The notes under the pieces are model-generated. The model did no database searches. It was not told the DNA's origin and saw nothing but the letters and a program-made list of their open reading frames with translations. A DNA stretch of 64,000 nucleotides from CAIZGX01 sp964430305 (lineage in GTDB: Bacteria > Bacteroidota > Bacteroidia > Flavobacteriales_D > Sanyastnellaceae): positions 1 through 64,000 of the forward strand of contig CAYSEX010000004.1 in assembly GCA_964430305.1 (NCBI GenBank), in the 5' to 3' direction. Positions 1-8,666 of the stretch are shown here, piece after piece. Both the position numbers and the translations under genes were made by a program. Position 1 is the first letter of the stretch, and every line of letters begins with the position of its first letter.

Positions 1-2
1 AT

Positions 3-1469
3 TGGTTCTTCCACGATCTAATTCGTACAACAAAGAAAATTGACTTCGAAATTGCCCGTGTGAAAAAATCGGGAACAGGTTATCAAGTGAAAGTAAAAAA
101 TGTGGGCCAAGCTGAAGGCGGATTTTCATTGGGACAAGAAGCTGGTAAAACACAATGGTATAGCCCCATTCAGCCGGGAAAATCTACATGGGTTCAATAT
201 GAAAATCTTGATGGAAATGCCATTCGTATAGACGCAGAGGGCGTTATTCCGGAAATGAATAGAGGAAATAATTTCATTCGCACACAGGGGCTCTTTAAAA
301 AGGTTGAGCCGTTAAAAATGGAATTTGCAATAGGTATTAAAAATCCGAAATTTTCTCAAGTTTATTATTCTCCACTTCTAGCATGGAATGCAAATGATGG
401 TGTTATGTTAGGATTGAATTTGCACAATAGACATATCATACGTCAGAATTGGGAATACAGCGTAGCTCCTCTTTATTCGTTTTCAAGAAATACGCTGAAC
501 GGATTCGCAAGTGCCTATTACCACCAGCGCAATCTTTCTGCGGGTGTTCGGGTTCAGCGTTTTGGTAACGCGAAATATGATTTCGAAACAACCTCAGAGT
601 ATGAGCAATATCTTGTAGCTAACCCCAATGTGTCATACACCTTTAGAAACAAACCAGAGAATCTGAATAAGAAATTCGTTATGACCTTGAACTTGGGATA
701 CCACTTCCAATATTTTGCGAATGTGATGACCAATGATTTGGTTGATACTGAATTCAGATCACACAGCACAAAAGAGTTTATAGAGTTGCGCGGTGGCTTA
801 TCTCAGAAGCTTGGTTTTAGATCGAATTTCAATGCTTCAGGTCGTATTCTATATGGAACCAATTACGTTTGGAAAGGAAGCCAAGATATTGGAACCATTT
901 TAAGCGCATCAGGTTCTTATAGCTATCAGTATAGCTTAAAGTCAAACAAAACCGTTTCAGTTGGTGCTTACATAGGTTATCAGGCCAACGACAATGCTCT
1001 TGGAGTATTCAATCAAGGAGCATTCGGATTAAGTGGAGTAGGATCTTCATTTGATTATACCTATGATCAATTGTTCTTTGGAAGAAATAGCTCAGCTGGT
1101 TTATGGGGAGCACAAAATGTTGATGGTATGGGAAGTCTTGGAATTAATCTCAATGGGTTGGGAGCAACCAAGCGTTTGGTTCGTGGACAAGTTCAGTTTG
1201 AAGTTCCCAAATTGCCAATAACGCTTAAAGCAACTGTGTTGGATGCATGGAGCCCTGAATGCCCGCAGCGTCATGCGGAAGGAATTTACTGGAATACGGC
1301 AGCACAGATTAATTTCGGAGGAGGTATTGCAAGTGTAACGTTGCCCATTTTTGGAAATCAAAATGTTAAAGATGCCGCATCGGCTGGTTATTTCAGAGGT
1401 GTTTTATTTACACTCAATTTGAGTGCAATGGATCCGTTCAAAATAATTCGCAGCATTCAATTGAATTGA
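3..1469 (+). CDS. M1 family metallopeptidase, C-terminal part with fused beta-barrel (5' end outside window)
   Basis: The frame is open to the left edge of the window, so only the C-terminal part is present; a GTG at 60 lies inside the gene and is not the start. The first visible residues (WFFHDLIRTTKKIDFEI) resemble the end of the catalytic region of Bacteroidota M1 aminopeptidase-like proteins, where a Trp-Phe-Phe motif precedes a short beta-sandwich. From about residue 110 of the visible part the protein consists of alternating aromatic and polar beta-strands (for example YYSPLLAWNANDGVMLGLNL), as expected for an outer-membrane beta-barrel. The HExxH zinc motif would lie upstream and cannot be checked. 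The stop at 1467-1469 is one base before lpxH, so the two are probably cotranscribed. The barrel is seen; the M1 assignment rests on similarity recalled by eye. Confidence 0.7.
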   Translation, partial: WFFHDLIRTTKKIDFEIARVKKSGTGYQVKVKNVGQAEGGFSLGQEAGKTQWYSPIQPGKSTWVQYENLDGNAIRIDAEGVIPEMNRGNNFIRTQGLFKKVEPLKMEFAIGIKNPKFSQVYYSPLLAWNANDGVMLGLNLHNRHIIRQNWEYSVAPLYSFSRNTLNGFASAYYHQRNLSAGVRVQRFGNAKYDFETTSEYEQYLVANPNVSYTFRNKPENLNKKFVMTLNLGYHFQYFANVMTNDLVDTEFRSHSTKEFIELRGGLSQKLGFRSNFNASGRILYGTNYVWKGSQDIGTILSASGSYSYQYSLKSNKTVSVGAYIGYQANDNALGVFNQGAFGLSGVGSSFDYTYDQLFFGRNSSAGLWGAQNVDGMGSLGINLNGLGATKRLVRGQVQFEVPKLPITLKATVLDAWSPECPQRHAEGIYWNTAAQINFGGGIASVTLPIFGNQNVKDAASAGYFRGVLFTLNLSAMDPFKIIRSIQLN

Positions 1470-1470
1470 T

Positions 1471-2214
1471 ATGAAGAAGGTCTATTTCGCTTCTGATTTT
1501 CATTTAGGCGCTCCTCATTTTAAGGAGAGCTTAATACGTGAAAAGGAAGTTGTGAAATGGCTTGATCTTGTGAAAAACGATGCTGAAGCCATTTATTTGG
1601 TTGGTGATGTTTTCGATTTTTGGTTTGAATATAAACATGCAGTTCCAAGAGGGTTTGTCCGCCTTTTGGGAAAAATAGCTGAAATAACCGATGCAGGAAT
1701 ACCCGTGCATTGGTTCATTGGTAATCATGACATGTGGATTTTCGATTACCTTCCGCAAGAATGCGGTATTACGCTTCATAAGGAACCTGTGCTTGTAGAG
1801 TGGGAAGGAAAGAAATTACTCATTGGACATGGTGATGGCTTAGGACCAGGAGATGCATCATATAAATTTTTAAAATGGTTTTTCCGCTCGGCGTTTTGTC
1901 AGTGGGCGTTTGCTCGTTTACATCCCAATTTTGGAATTGCCTTAGCGAAATGGAGTAGTGGCTACAGCAGAAAGAGCAGTGGGCATAAAGACGCAATATT
2001 TCTTGGTGAAGAAAAAGAATGGTTGGCAATCTACGCGAAAGAATGGTTGGAAAAAGAACACGTTGATTATTTCATATTCGGACACAGGCATCTTCCAATG
2101 GAAATTCAATTGAATGAAAATTCCAAATACATTAACATTGGTGATTGGTTATCGCATTTCACCTACGGAGTTTGGGAAAATGGTGTATTCAGTCTAAAGG
2201 AATGGAATCGGTGA
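1471..2214 (+). CDS. lpxH: UDP-2,3-diacylglucosamine diphosphatase (LpxH family)
   Basis: This 247-residue calcineurin-like phosphoesterase should hydrolyse UDP-2,3-diacylglucosamine to lipid X and UMP in lipid A synthesis at the inner face of the cytoplasmic membrane. All metal-binding motifs are visible: Asp9-x-His11 (ASDFHLG), Asp46 (GDVFDFW), Asn85-His86 (IGNHD), GHGD near residue 118 and GHRH near residue 204. The length matches LpxH-type enzymes. The ATG begins one base after the stop of the upstream M1-like gene, suggesting one transcript. The 3' end overlaps the convergent polysaccharide deacetylase gene by 26 bp. LpxH and its Bacteroidota paralogues share these motifs, so the family is certain and the exact substrate slightly less so. 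Confidence 0.88.
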   Translation: MKKVYFASDFHLGAPHFKESLIREKEVVKWLDLVKNDAEAIYLVGDVFDFWFEYKHAVPRGFVRLLGKIAEITDAGIPVHWFIGNHDMWIFDYLPQECGITLHKEPVLVEWEGKKLLIGHGDGLGPGDASYKFLKWFFRSAFCQWAFARLHPNFGIALAKWSSGYSRKSSGHKDAIFLGEEKEWLAIYAKEWLEKEHVDYFIFGHRHLPMEIQLNENSKYINIGDWLSHFTYGVWENGVFSLKEWNR

Positions 2215-3454
2215 ACACGTCATTAAGAACATGTTTCCAACCCTTCCATCCATGCGAATTGCTTTGAGTTTCATTGTGCCAAAGAAGAATGAATGGTAAC
2301 TTATTTTCTTCGTTGAAAGCTCTCAATTTTCTCAATTGTTTTACAGCCACCTCGGGTGTCAATTTGAGATAACGAACCAATGTAGCGTCCATTGCACAAA
2401 ATGATTGCATGCGCAAATGAATGGCTTGATTTTCATTCAAATCATAAAATTGTACAGGAAGTGTTGTGCCATTTTTGTATCCAATGGCATCGAAAAATCC
2501 GATTGAGTAATCTGTCTGAATACCGGAACGACTCAATTTTAAGGCGTCAGAAGGAAATTGAAATTGCAGAAAATGCTGTCTGGAAATAGTCGTTTTTCTT
2601 CGGGTGATTTTATCTAGTCGGGCAATTTCAATATTTAATTTTTCTTCATGTTCGTGAGAGTATATTCCCGGATGAATACCTAAGGTGTAATTCAAAGCAA
2701 GTTTCTCAATGAGTTTACGAAGTCCGGTTGATTTGTGAGAAATGCTAACGTCTTGACCTTTGAAATCTGCGAGTAAGAAGAAGTAAATTAATGTTAAGTT
2801 GTATTTTTCACTCAAGTTGGAAAGCTCATCATAGGTGTCAAAAGCATCTTTCGTTATTCGCAAAATTGTAAGTAACCGACGAATGGCATTTCCAAATTTA
2901 AAATTGCTCAAATCTTTCCCGAAGCCCCCGAGTGTGCGATAAAGACCTTTATGAGAATAAGCGAAAGCACTATCAACATCTACAGTTAAGACATCACTAA
3001 ATTCAGTTGGGGTATAGCTGAGATCCGGAAAATATGATTTCAACCATTTCAAGATGTCTGCACGCCAGCAATCCACAATAGGAATTTCATGAAATTCTTT
3101 TCGAACATGCATCATACTTGAAGAATACAATCGGCCATATTCATCGCGCTCTAAATCCAGATATTCATCGTATTGACTTAAAAGATAAAATGCTGCAGCC
3201 AATACATCCCAATCACCGCTGAACGTTTTGTTCATCATGATTTTCTGCGGTGCTACATGGGACTGAAAAAGAAGTTGTGAAGCTATAATGTTGGGCCCTG
3301 GTAATGTTCCGCTGTACTGAAACTTTACACCCTGATAAATGGCATATTGCTCCAAGTTAGTAGTTACACTCACCAATAATCCAACAGGTTGAAACAATTC
3401 ATTTAATACAAACGAAAGCCTTGGACTTTGTTGCTGACTGTACACTAGAATCAT
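2189..3454 (-). CDS. polysaccharide deacetylase family protein
   Basis: This 421-residue protein resembles the long Bacteroidota polysaccharide deacetylase-like proteins, in which an N-terminal region of unknown function (about residues 1-155) precedes a NodB-like domain. Visible motifs are an Asp pair (LTVDVDSAF, near residue 160) and GIHPGIYS near residue 265, corresponding to the metal and active-site motifs of the NodB fold. There is no signal peptide, so it is probably cytoplasmic. Its ATG overlaps the wecB stop as ATGA (3451-3454), so translation is probably coupled to the epimerase and the protein likely acts on a surface or cell-wall amino sugar. The substrate cannot be read from the sequence. 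Confidence 0.72.
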   Translation of the reverse strand: MILVYSQQQSPRLSFVLNELFQPVGLLVSVTTNLEQYAIYQGVKFQYSGTLPGPNIIASQLLFQSHVAPQKIMMNKTFSGDWDVLAAAFYLLSQYDEYLDLERDEYGRLYSSSMMHVRKEFHEIPIVDCWRADILKWLKSYFPDLSYTPTEFSDVLTVDVDSAFAYSHKGLYRTLGGFGKDLSNFKFGNAIRRLLTILRITKDAFDTYDELSNLSEKYNLTLIYFFLLADFKGQDVSISHKSTGLRKLIEKLALNYTLGIHPGIYSHEHEEKLNIEIARLDKITRRKTTISRQHFLQFQFPSDALKLSRSGIQTDYSIGFFDAIGYKNGTTLPVQFYDLNENQAIHLRMQSFCAMDATLVRYLKLTPEVAVKQLRKLRAFNEENKLPFILLWHNETQSNSHGWKGWKHVLNDVFTDSIPLD

Positions 3455-4560
3455 GAATTCAGGTATTGGACCAACGTGTCATGAATGAATTGAGCAGCAT
3501 GGCCATCGCCATACAGATTTTTCGTGGCGGGCATACCCTGTTCTAAAAATTCGATGCTTTTTTCTTTAATGGCGTGTAGGTCATTGTGAACAACATGCGC
3601 GTATCCGTTTTCCACCAATTCTACCCATTCTGTTTCCGAGCGAAGAATGAGGCAAGGGGTTCCCATCATAAAAGCTTCCTTACAGAGACCTCCGGAATCG
3701 GTCCAAACCAAGTGTGCATGCTTCAAAGCACCCATGGTTTCAGTGTATGGAAGAGGTTCAGTGAGATGCAATTGTTCCGACTGAGAGAGCTCTTTCCATG
3801 CTGCCGATGACTCGCAATTTTTTAATGTGCGTGGATGAATGGGGAACATGATTTTCAAATGCATTTCCAATGCTATATTGAGAAGTCCTTGTAAGAATGA
3901 AATCAAGATTTCAGGATTATCAACGTTTGAAGGACGATGCAATGTCAGGAAAATGAAATTCTCTATTTCTGGTTTTGGCGCGTTTTGGCCGTAATGCAGC
4001 GCATTATCGAACATAATATCGCCACACTCAAAAAGTAAAGGGGAAGCAGCTGTAGCTTGTTTGGCTGACCCCGTAGAAAAACCTTCTTTCAAAAGTTGTT
4101 TGGAAGCTGTTGTTGAAGGGCAAAACAACAAAGTGCTCAGATGGTCAGTTACAATTCTGTTAATTTCTTCGGGCATTTCACGATTAAAGCTACGTAGTCC
4201 CGATTCAATGTGGGCGATTGGAATGCTAAGATGTGCAGCAGCAATAGAAGCAGCAATGGTGCTGTTCGTATCGCCATAGACTACCACGGCATCAGGTTTT
4301 TCCGAAACAAAAACGCGTTCCAATTCCACAATCATATGTGCAATTTGTGCAAGGCTATTTCCACTGGGTGAAGGAAGTTTAATGGCTGGTTCGGGTATGG
4401 CTAAATCGCGAATTAAATCAGAACTCAAACGGTCACTGTAATGTTGTTGGGTGTGAACTACAACTTCATTAAGTTCTGTCGAAGTCATACATACACGCGT
4501 CAATGCAGCCGATTTAATGATTTGAGGTCTCGCACCAATGATGCTAATTATTTTTTTCAT
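3451..4560 (-). CDS. wecB: non-hydrolysing UDP-N-acetylglucosamine 2-epimerase
   Basis: This 369-residue protein should interconvert UDP-GlcNAc and UDP-ManNAc in the cytoplasm. Family motifs are GARPQIIKSA at the N-terminus, YGDTNSTIAA (Asp near 96), HIESGLRSFNREMPEEINR with the catalytic Glu residues, a TLHRP histidine near 208, and SGGLCKEAFMMGTP in the UDP-binding C-terminal domain. Non-hydrolysing WecB enzymes are of this length. The gene begins two bases after the radC stop and overlaps the deacetylase start by 4 nt, so radC-wecB-deacetylase probably form one transcript. Its product may feed UDP-ManNAc into surface polysaccharide; no ManNAc dehydrogenase or glycosyltransferase is adjacent. 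Confidence 0.9.
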   Translation of the reverse strand: MKKIISIIGARPQIIKSAALTRVCMTSTELNEVVVHTQQHYSDRLSSDLIRDLAIPEPAIKLPSPSGNSLAQIAHMIVELERVFVSEKPDAVVVYGDTNSTIAASIAAAHLSIPIAHIESGLRSFNREMPEEINRIVTDHLSTLLFCPSTTASKQLLKEGFSTGSAKQATAASPLLFECGDIMFDNALHYGQNAPKPEIENFIFLTLHRPSNVDNPEILISFLQGLLNIALEMHLKIMFPIHPRTLKNCESSAAWKELSQSEQLHLTEPLPYTETMGALKHAHLVWTDSGGLCKEAFMMGTPCLILRSETEWVELVENGYAHVVHNDLHAIKEKSIEFLEQGMPATKNLYGDGHAAQFIHDTLVQYLNS

Positions 4561-4562
4561 AC

Positions 4563-5243
4563 CTAAATTTTCCCTTCGTCCGCAAAGCTATAATATCCGT
4601 TGTCTGAAACAATTAAATGATCTAAAACTTGCAGTTCAAGCAATCTGCCGCAAGCTACTAATTTTTCTGTAACTCGAATGTCTTCCTGACTAGGTATTAG
4701 GTTTCCACTTGGGTGGTTATGAGCTATAATAATATGCGAGCACTTGTGCTGTAAAGCAATGTGAAATATCTTCTTCGGGTCAATGACAGTTCCACTAAAA
4801 CCACCTTCAGAAACTTTTTTTAGATTGAGCGGTACATTGCTTCTTGACAGCATAAGTAGCCATACTTCTTCGTGTATTAGATCCGCCAAGTGTTCTTGAA
4901 ATAATTCAAAAGCATTTGCGGAGCAATTAACAGGTGATTTCTTTTGTCGCTCTCTTGTTCTCTTTCTTCTTCCCAATTCATAGGAAGCCATTAAACGGCA
5001 TGCCTTAGAGGGACCCATGCCCTGAATATTGACTAATTCTTCGAAGTGCAGTTTGCCCAATTCATTTAAACAATAATGAGCAGATTTCAAAACCTCATGG
5101 GCGAGTTCTGAAACTGAAAATTTTGAGTTGCCAGTGCCCAAAAGAACGGCAACTAACTCTTGATCAGTTAAGGTTTGTACACCGAATTTTTGAAGTTTTT
5201 CACGCGGCATCTCTGAAGCATGCACTTGATTTTTTGAATTCAT
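4563..5243 (-). CDS. radC: RadC/JAB-domain protein
   Basis: This 226-residue protein has the full RadC architecture. The N-terminal UPF0758 region contains a helix-hairpin-helix-like stretch (NIQGMGPSKACRLMASYELG, about residues 70-90). The C-terminal JAB/MPN domain carries the HNHPSG metal motif followed by an Asp (SQEDI), the JAMM pattern. RadC was named for DNA repair, but that role is disputed and the biochemical activity is unknown. The ATG at 5243 gives the conserved MPREKLQKFG start region at about residue 13. It lies downstream of the rpsT terminator and directly upstream of wecB. Confidence 0.9.
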   Translation of the reverse strand: MNSKNQVHASEMPREKLQKFGVQTLTDQELVAVLLGTGNSKFSVSELAHEVLKSAHYCLNELGKLHFEELVNIQGMGPSKACRLMASYELGRRKRTRERQKKSPVNCSANAFELFQEHLADLIHEEVWLLMLSRSNVPLNLKKVSEGGFSGTVIDPKKIFHIALQHKCSHIIIAHNHPSGNLIPSQEDIRVTEKLVACGRLLELQVLDHLIVSDNGYYSFADEGKI

Positions 5244-5291
5244 TTGGCAAATGAACGCAGATTTGAAAGACAGCGTGAAAAGTTGTTATGC

Positions 5292-5317
5292 AAAAAAAAA
5301 GCCGCTAAAAGCGGCTA
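5292..5317 (-). terminator. Rho-independent terminator of rpsT
   Basis: On the minus strand a 7-bp stem (AGCCGCT/AGCGGCT, plus positions 5300-5316) with a 3-nt loop is followed by eight Ts (plus A-run 5292-5299). It lies 25 bp past the rpsT stop and before radC, so it should end the short rpsT transcript. Confidence 0.88.
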
Positions 5318-5341
5318 AAAACACAAACCAATGAAAACAAC

Positions 5342-5596
5342 TTATTTCAATCCGTTAACAAAAACAGTCAAACTACTTTTCAAGTTTGATGCTTTGTTGG
5401 CATGAATCACATTGTTTTTAGCTAGTCTATCTAACATAGATACTACAGTAGGTAAAAGAGCAGAAGCGGAAGCTTTGTCTTTTAACGCACGCAATTTACG
5501 AACTGCATTACGTGTAGTCTTGTGATAATATTTGTTACGAAGACGCTTAGCATCATTGCTACGTATTCTCTTAATTGCTGACTTGTGATTTGCCAT
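5342..5596 (-). CDS. rpsT: 30S ribosomal protein S20
   Basis: This is an 84-residue basic protein with the S20 signature (MANHKSAIKRIRSNDAKRLRN) and the helical Lys/Arg-rich body that binds 16S rRNA. Length and start match the family (about 83-90 residues). It is monocistronic: a Bacteroidota-type promoter lies about 20 bp upstream of the ATG and a strong hairpin terminator about 25 bp downstream of the stop. Confidence 0.96.
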   Translation of the reverse strand: MANHKSAIKRIRSNDAKRLRNKYYHKTTRNAVRKLRALKDKASASALLPTVVSMLDRLAKNNVIHANKASNLKSSLTVFVNGLK

Positions 5597-5616
5597 TTCT
5601 AATCAAAATTGGAGTG

Positions 5617-5646
5617 CAAATTTAACTCATTTTTTATATCTCACAA
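5617..5646 (-). promoter_or_regulatory. Bacteroidota-type promoter of rpsT
   Basis: Reading the minus strand, TTG (5646-5644) is followed after 19 nt by TAAATTTG (5624-5617), matching the TTG...TAnnTTTG consensus described for Flavobacterium and Bacteroides. The predicted start of transcription is near 5611-5613, leaving a leader of about 15 nt. Confidence 0.75.
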
Positions 5647-5697
5647 GTTTTTTTTTGTTTTTCCTTGAATAAACTGCATATAAGATAGTTGGCGAGG

Positions 5698-5712
5698 CAA
5701 ATGTAACATTTG
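5698..5712. repeat. palindrome immediately before the subtilase gene
   Basis: CAAATGT-A-ACATTTG (5698-5712) is a perfect 7-bp inverted repeat with one central base, ending 4 bp before the ATG at 5717. It might be a repressor site or simply part of a degenerate promoter. Confidence 0.4.
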
Positions 5713-5716
5713 AAGC

Positions 5717-7111
5717 ATGAAAAAATGGACAACACATGCACTTATTGCAGGAAGTATAGTACTGAACGGGTGTGAAAAAGAAAATCACGATTTGTCTTCA
5801 GAGATTCAAACTTCATTTCTGCCGCAAACCGTTATAGAAAAAGTTGAAAGTCAAGGTTTTTTTGACTGGAACAATGCCACGGAAAATGAATTGATTCAGA
5901 GTATTGAACATTCGGGTGGTGTTTGGGCAGTTGGAATTTCAGACGAAATCTACCAAAATCAAAAAACGTGGTTTCTTGACCTCACAAAAGCGGTAGGCGA
6001 CTTGCCTAAATATCAAATGGATCCGGATTTGCCGGTCGTGATTTTTTTCGAGCAAAATAAAGATTTAATTCATTACCTCTTTCAAGACCCTAGAGTAAGA
6101 TACATTGAGCCTTTGAATGACCCTGTGAATACATTCAAGTCCAATTTGGGATGTGCTGCTAACAGCAATTCAGTCTCAATGTTTGATAAAGTTGGGCATC
6201 TTCCAAACACACAATATTCATGGCATTGGCTGTATCACGGCATGCCTCAAGTTTGGAGTTTATCTGCAGGAAATGGAATAGGAGTGGGGTGCATTGATGC
6301 CGGATTAATTTCAGGTCAAATTCAGTTGATGAACCAATTTCAAATGGGATACAGCAGTGCTTCAAGGTTTCATTGGCCGGCTTATACCTATGGTGCATCA
6401 CCGTATTCAACATGCACACACGGTACTTCTACAAGTGCAATTATTGCAGCTCCGAGATGTTCCGGCGGATTGACAGGTGGTGCGTATTCTTGCAATTTGG
6501 TCTCATTTCGCGCAGCTGAAAATGTTTTACTTGATACATACACAGAAAAATTAGCCGTGAAAAATGCGTTTGTCTACTTGTCGAATGAACAGCAAGTCCA
6601 TATCATCAGTATGTCCATGGGTACCCCATTCTCTTCGGGGTTGTTGCATGATGCATTGCAATATGCTGTTGCGCACAATAAACTCGTTTTTTGCGCCGCA
6701 GGCACATCTACTTCCTTAACCAACAGTGCACCAGTAATCTATCCCGCAAAATATTCGGAATGCATTGCTGTGACGGGCATGAACGAAAACTATGCTCCAT
6801 GCAGCACCTGTCATACAGGTATCGAAGTGGATTTCGGCATTGTCATGGAACGTGGGAACAATGTGTCTCGAACCGCCGTTTCACTTGCATCGTTTTCAGG
6901 AAGTGCATATTATTTCGGAGGGTCTAGTGTTGCAACGGCTTCTGCAGCTGCCCTTGCAGCATTGGTTTGGTCTAAAAACCCCAATTTGAATGCTACCCAG
7001 GTGCGTTCAATTTTAGAGGCAACATCAGATTTTCCGGGACATAACCATGCAGCATTCGGATGCGGAAGAATTCTTGCAGATAATGCTGCTCAATCAGCCA
7101 TGTCTTATTGA
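5717..7111 (+). CDS. S8 (subtilisin-like) serine peptidase, predicted lipoprotein
   Basis: This 464-residue protein begins with a lipoprotein signal peptide (VLNGC, lipid-attachment Cys19). A propeptide-like region of I9 type (about residues 60-135, ending VRYIEPL) precedes the subtilase domain. The catalytic triad is visible as Asp194 (GCIDAG), His235 (THGTSTS) and Ser404 (GGSSVATA). The usual oxyanion Asn in the AAGN motif appears to be Thr330 (CAAGTS). Many Cys residues (146, 233, 248, 259, 326, 349, 362, 365) suggest disulfides. The protein should be anchored in the envelope and may degrade peptides outside the cytoplasm. A 15-bp palindrome lies 4 bp before the ATG. Its 3' end overlaps the convergent wbpD-like gene by 7 bp. 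Confidence 0.86.
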   Translation: MKKWTTHALIAGSIVLNGCEKENHDLSSEIQTSFLPQTVIEKVESQGFFDWNNATENELIQSIEHSGGVWAVGISDEIYQNQKTWFLDLTKAVGDLPKYQMDPDLPVVIFFEQNKDLIHYLFQDPRVRYIEPLNDPVNTFKSNLGCAANSNSVSMFDKVGHLPNTQYSWHWLYHGMPQVWSLSAGNGIGVGCIDAGLISGQIQLMNQFQMGYSSASRFHWPAYTYGASPYSTCTHGTSTSAIIAAPRCSGGLTGGAYSCNLVSFRAAENVLLDTYTEKLAVKNAFVYLSNEQQVHIISMSMGTPFSSGLLHDALQYAVAHNKLVFCAAGTSTSLTNSAPVIYPAKYSECIAVTGMNENYAPCSTCHTGIEVDFGIVMERGNNVSRTAVSLASFSGSAYYFGGSSVATASAAALAALVWSKNPNLNATQVRSILEATSDFPGHNHAAFGCGRILADNAAQSAMSY

Positions 7112-7677
7112 ACGCGAGAAACGTTGTTTTCAGAGAGTTGGTATTTCTGATTCGTTTCCGGACATACGGCTATGCCGTTAGAATTAAAATTCAATCGGTG
7201 ACCGTATTCACTAACCCAACCAATTTGTTTCGCTGGATTACCCACCACCAGTGCATAATTGGCGACAGGCTTGGTTATTACGGCTCCAGCACCAATAAGT
7301 GCGTATGCACCTATTTCATTACCACAAATGATAGTAGCATTGGCTCCTATACTAGCTCCTTTACGAATGTGTGTTGGTCTGTATTCCTCTCTTCGAACAA
7401 CGGCACTTCTTGGATTGATAACATTGGTGAAAACACAACTTGGCCCAAGGAAAACATCATCTTCGCAAATGACTCCTGTGTATATGCTAACATTGTTTTG
7501 AACCTTCACGTTATTGCCCAGTGTGACTTGCGGACTTACAACTACATTTTGCCCCAAATTGCAACGCTCACCAATGGTGCATCCGGCCATGATATGCGAG
7601 AAATGCCAAATCTTGGTTTCATTACCAATGACACACCCTTCGTCAATTACTGCAGTTTCGTGGGCAAAGAATGACAT
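7105..7677 (-). CDS. wbpD: WbpD/WlbB-like UDP-sugar N-acetyltransferase (left-handed beta-helix)
   Basis: This 190-residue protein is built of hexapeptide repeats ([LIV]-G-x4), for example VIGNETKIW, TIGERCNLG, TLGNNVKV and SIGANATIICG, forming a left-handed parallel beta-helix. The order of motifs (FAHETAVIDEGCVIG, SIYTGVICEDDVFLGPSCVFTN, ending VVGNPAKQIGWVS) matches WbpD/WlbB enzymes, which acetylate the 3-amino group of UDP-2-acetamido-3-amino-glucuronate with acetyl-CoA. It lies one base after the stop of the UDP-glucuronate decarboxylase gene and downstream of ugd. The partner dehydrogenase and aminotransferase (WbpB/WbpE types) are not in the window, so another amino-sugar substrate is possible. 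Confidence 0.82.
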   Translation of the reverse strand: MSFFAHETAVIDEGCVIGNETKIWHFSHIMAGCTIGERCNLGQNVVVSPQVTLGNNVKVQNNVSIYTGVICEDDVFLGPSCVFTNVINPRSAVVRREEYRPTHIRKGASIGANATIICGNEIGAYALIGAGAVITKPVANYALVVGNPAKQIGWVSEYGHRLNFNSNGIAVCPETNQKYQLSENNVSRVQ

Positions 7678-7678
7678 A

Positions 7679-8665
7679 TTAGTGTCTGGCGTATTTATCG
7701 AAATTTTTGTGCTCTACTTTATTGAGTTCATCAGCAGTCAAAGACTTGAAATAATCATAAGTGATTCTTAAGCCTTCACTGCGATGCACTTTTGGTTCCC
7801 ACTTTAAAATTTCACGGGCAAGAGTAATATCTGGCTGACGCTGTTTCGGATCATCAGTAGGTAGCTCTTTGAAAATGATTTTTTGGTCAGTTCCAGTGAG
7901 CTGAATGATTTCTTTAGCAAAATCTAAAATGGTGATTTCGTCAGGGTTTCCAACATTTACAGGTTGAGCATAATCGCTCAAAAGCAATCTGTATATTCCC
8001 TCTACCAAATCATCTACATAACAAAAAGAACGTGTTTGAGACCCGTCTCCGAAAACGGTTAAATCTTCCCCACGAATGGCTTGGCCAATGAACGCGGGTA
8101 ACACACGGCCATCATTCAGTCGCATGCGAGGGCCATACGTGTTAAATATGCGAACAATGCGGGTCTCAAGTCCGTGGTATGTGTGGTATGCCATGGTGAT
8201 GGCTTCTTGGAAGCGTTTGGCTTCATCATAAACACCGCGTGGTCCAACAGGATTCACATGTCCCCAATAACTTTCTTTCTGAGGATGTACCAACGGGTCA
8301 CCGTAAACTTCTGATGTAGATGCTACAATGATTCTTGCTTTCTTTTCTTTCGCTAATCCCAAACAGTTGTGAGTTCCCAATGAACCAACTTTCAAGGTTT
8401 GTATTGGAATTTTTAAATAGTCTATGGGAGAGGCGGGAGACGCGAAGTGTACAATGTAATCTAACTTTCCGGGGATATGAATGAAGTTCGATACATCTTG
8501 GTTGTAAAATGTAAAATGTTCATTCGGAAAAAGATGTTCAATGTTCTTTAAGTCTCCGGTAATAAGATTATCCATTCCAACAACTTCGAATCCTTCTTTG
8601 ATGAATCGGTCACACAGGTGACTTCCCAAAAATCCGGCTGCACCGGTAATAAGTACTCTTTCCAT
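7679..8665 (-). CDS. UDP-glucuronate decarboxylase (UDP-xylose synthase type, extended SDR)
   Basis: I place the start at the ATG 8665-8663, giving 328 residues that begin MERVLITGAAGFLGSH; an in-frame start 30 bp upstream would intrude into ugd. The Rossmann NAD motif GAAGFLGSH, STSEVYGDP with the catalytic Ser/Thr, and YDEAKR (Tyr-x3-Lys) define an extended short-chain dehydrogenase. PVGPRGVYDEAKR and RIFNTYGPRM are typical of UDP-xylose synthases, which oxidise UDP-glucuronate and decarboxylate it to UDP-xylose. ugd ends one base upstream and would supply UDP-glucuronate. The pairing makes this function likely. Confidence 0.87.
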   Translation of the reverse strand: MERVLITGAAGFLGSHLCDRFIKEGFEVVGMDNLITGDLKNIEHLFPNEHFTFYNQDVSNFIHIPGKLDYIVHFASPASPIDYLKIPIQTLKVGSLGTHNCLGLAKEKKARIIVASTSEVYGDPLVHPQKESYWGHVNPVGPRGVYDEAKRFQEAITMAYHTYHGLETRIVRIFNTYGPRMRLNDGRVLPAFIGQAIRGEDLTVFGDGSQTRSFCYVDDLVEGIYRLLLSDYAQPVNVGNPDEITILDFAKEIIQLTGTDQKIIFKELPTDDPKQRQPDITLAREILKWEPKVHRSEGLRITYDYFKSLTADELNKVEHKNFDKYARH

Positions 8666-8666
8666 T

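Noticed and set aside
60..62. GTG as a start codon of the first gene
   Set aside because: The frame is open to the window edge and the upstream residues (WFFHDLIRTTKKIDFEI) continue the protein, so the true start is outside.
7108..7674. Long plus-strand open frame of 188 codons opposite the wbpD-like gene
   Set aside because: Its translation shows no family motif, while the minus strand encodes a clear hexapeptide-repeat acetyltransferase; the antisense frame is open by base composition only.
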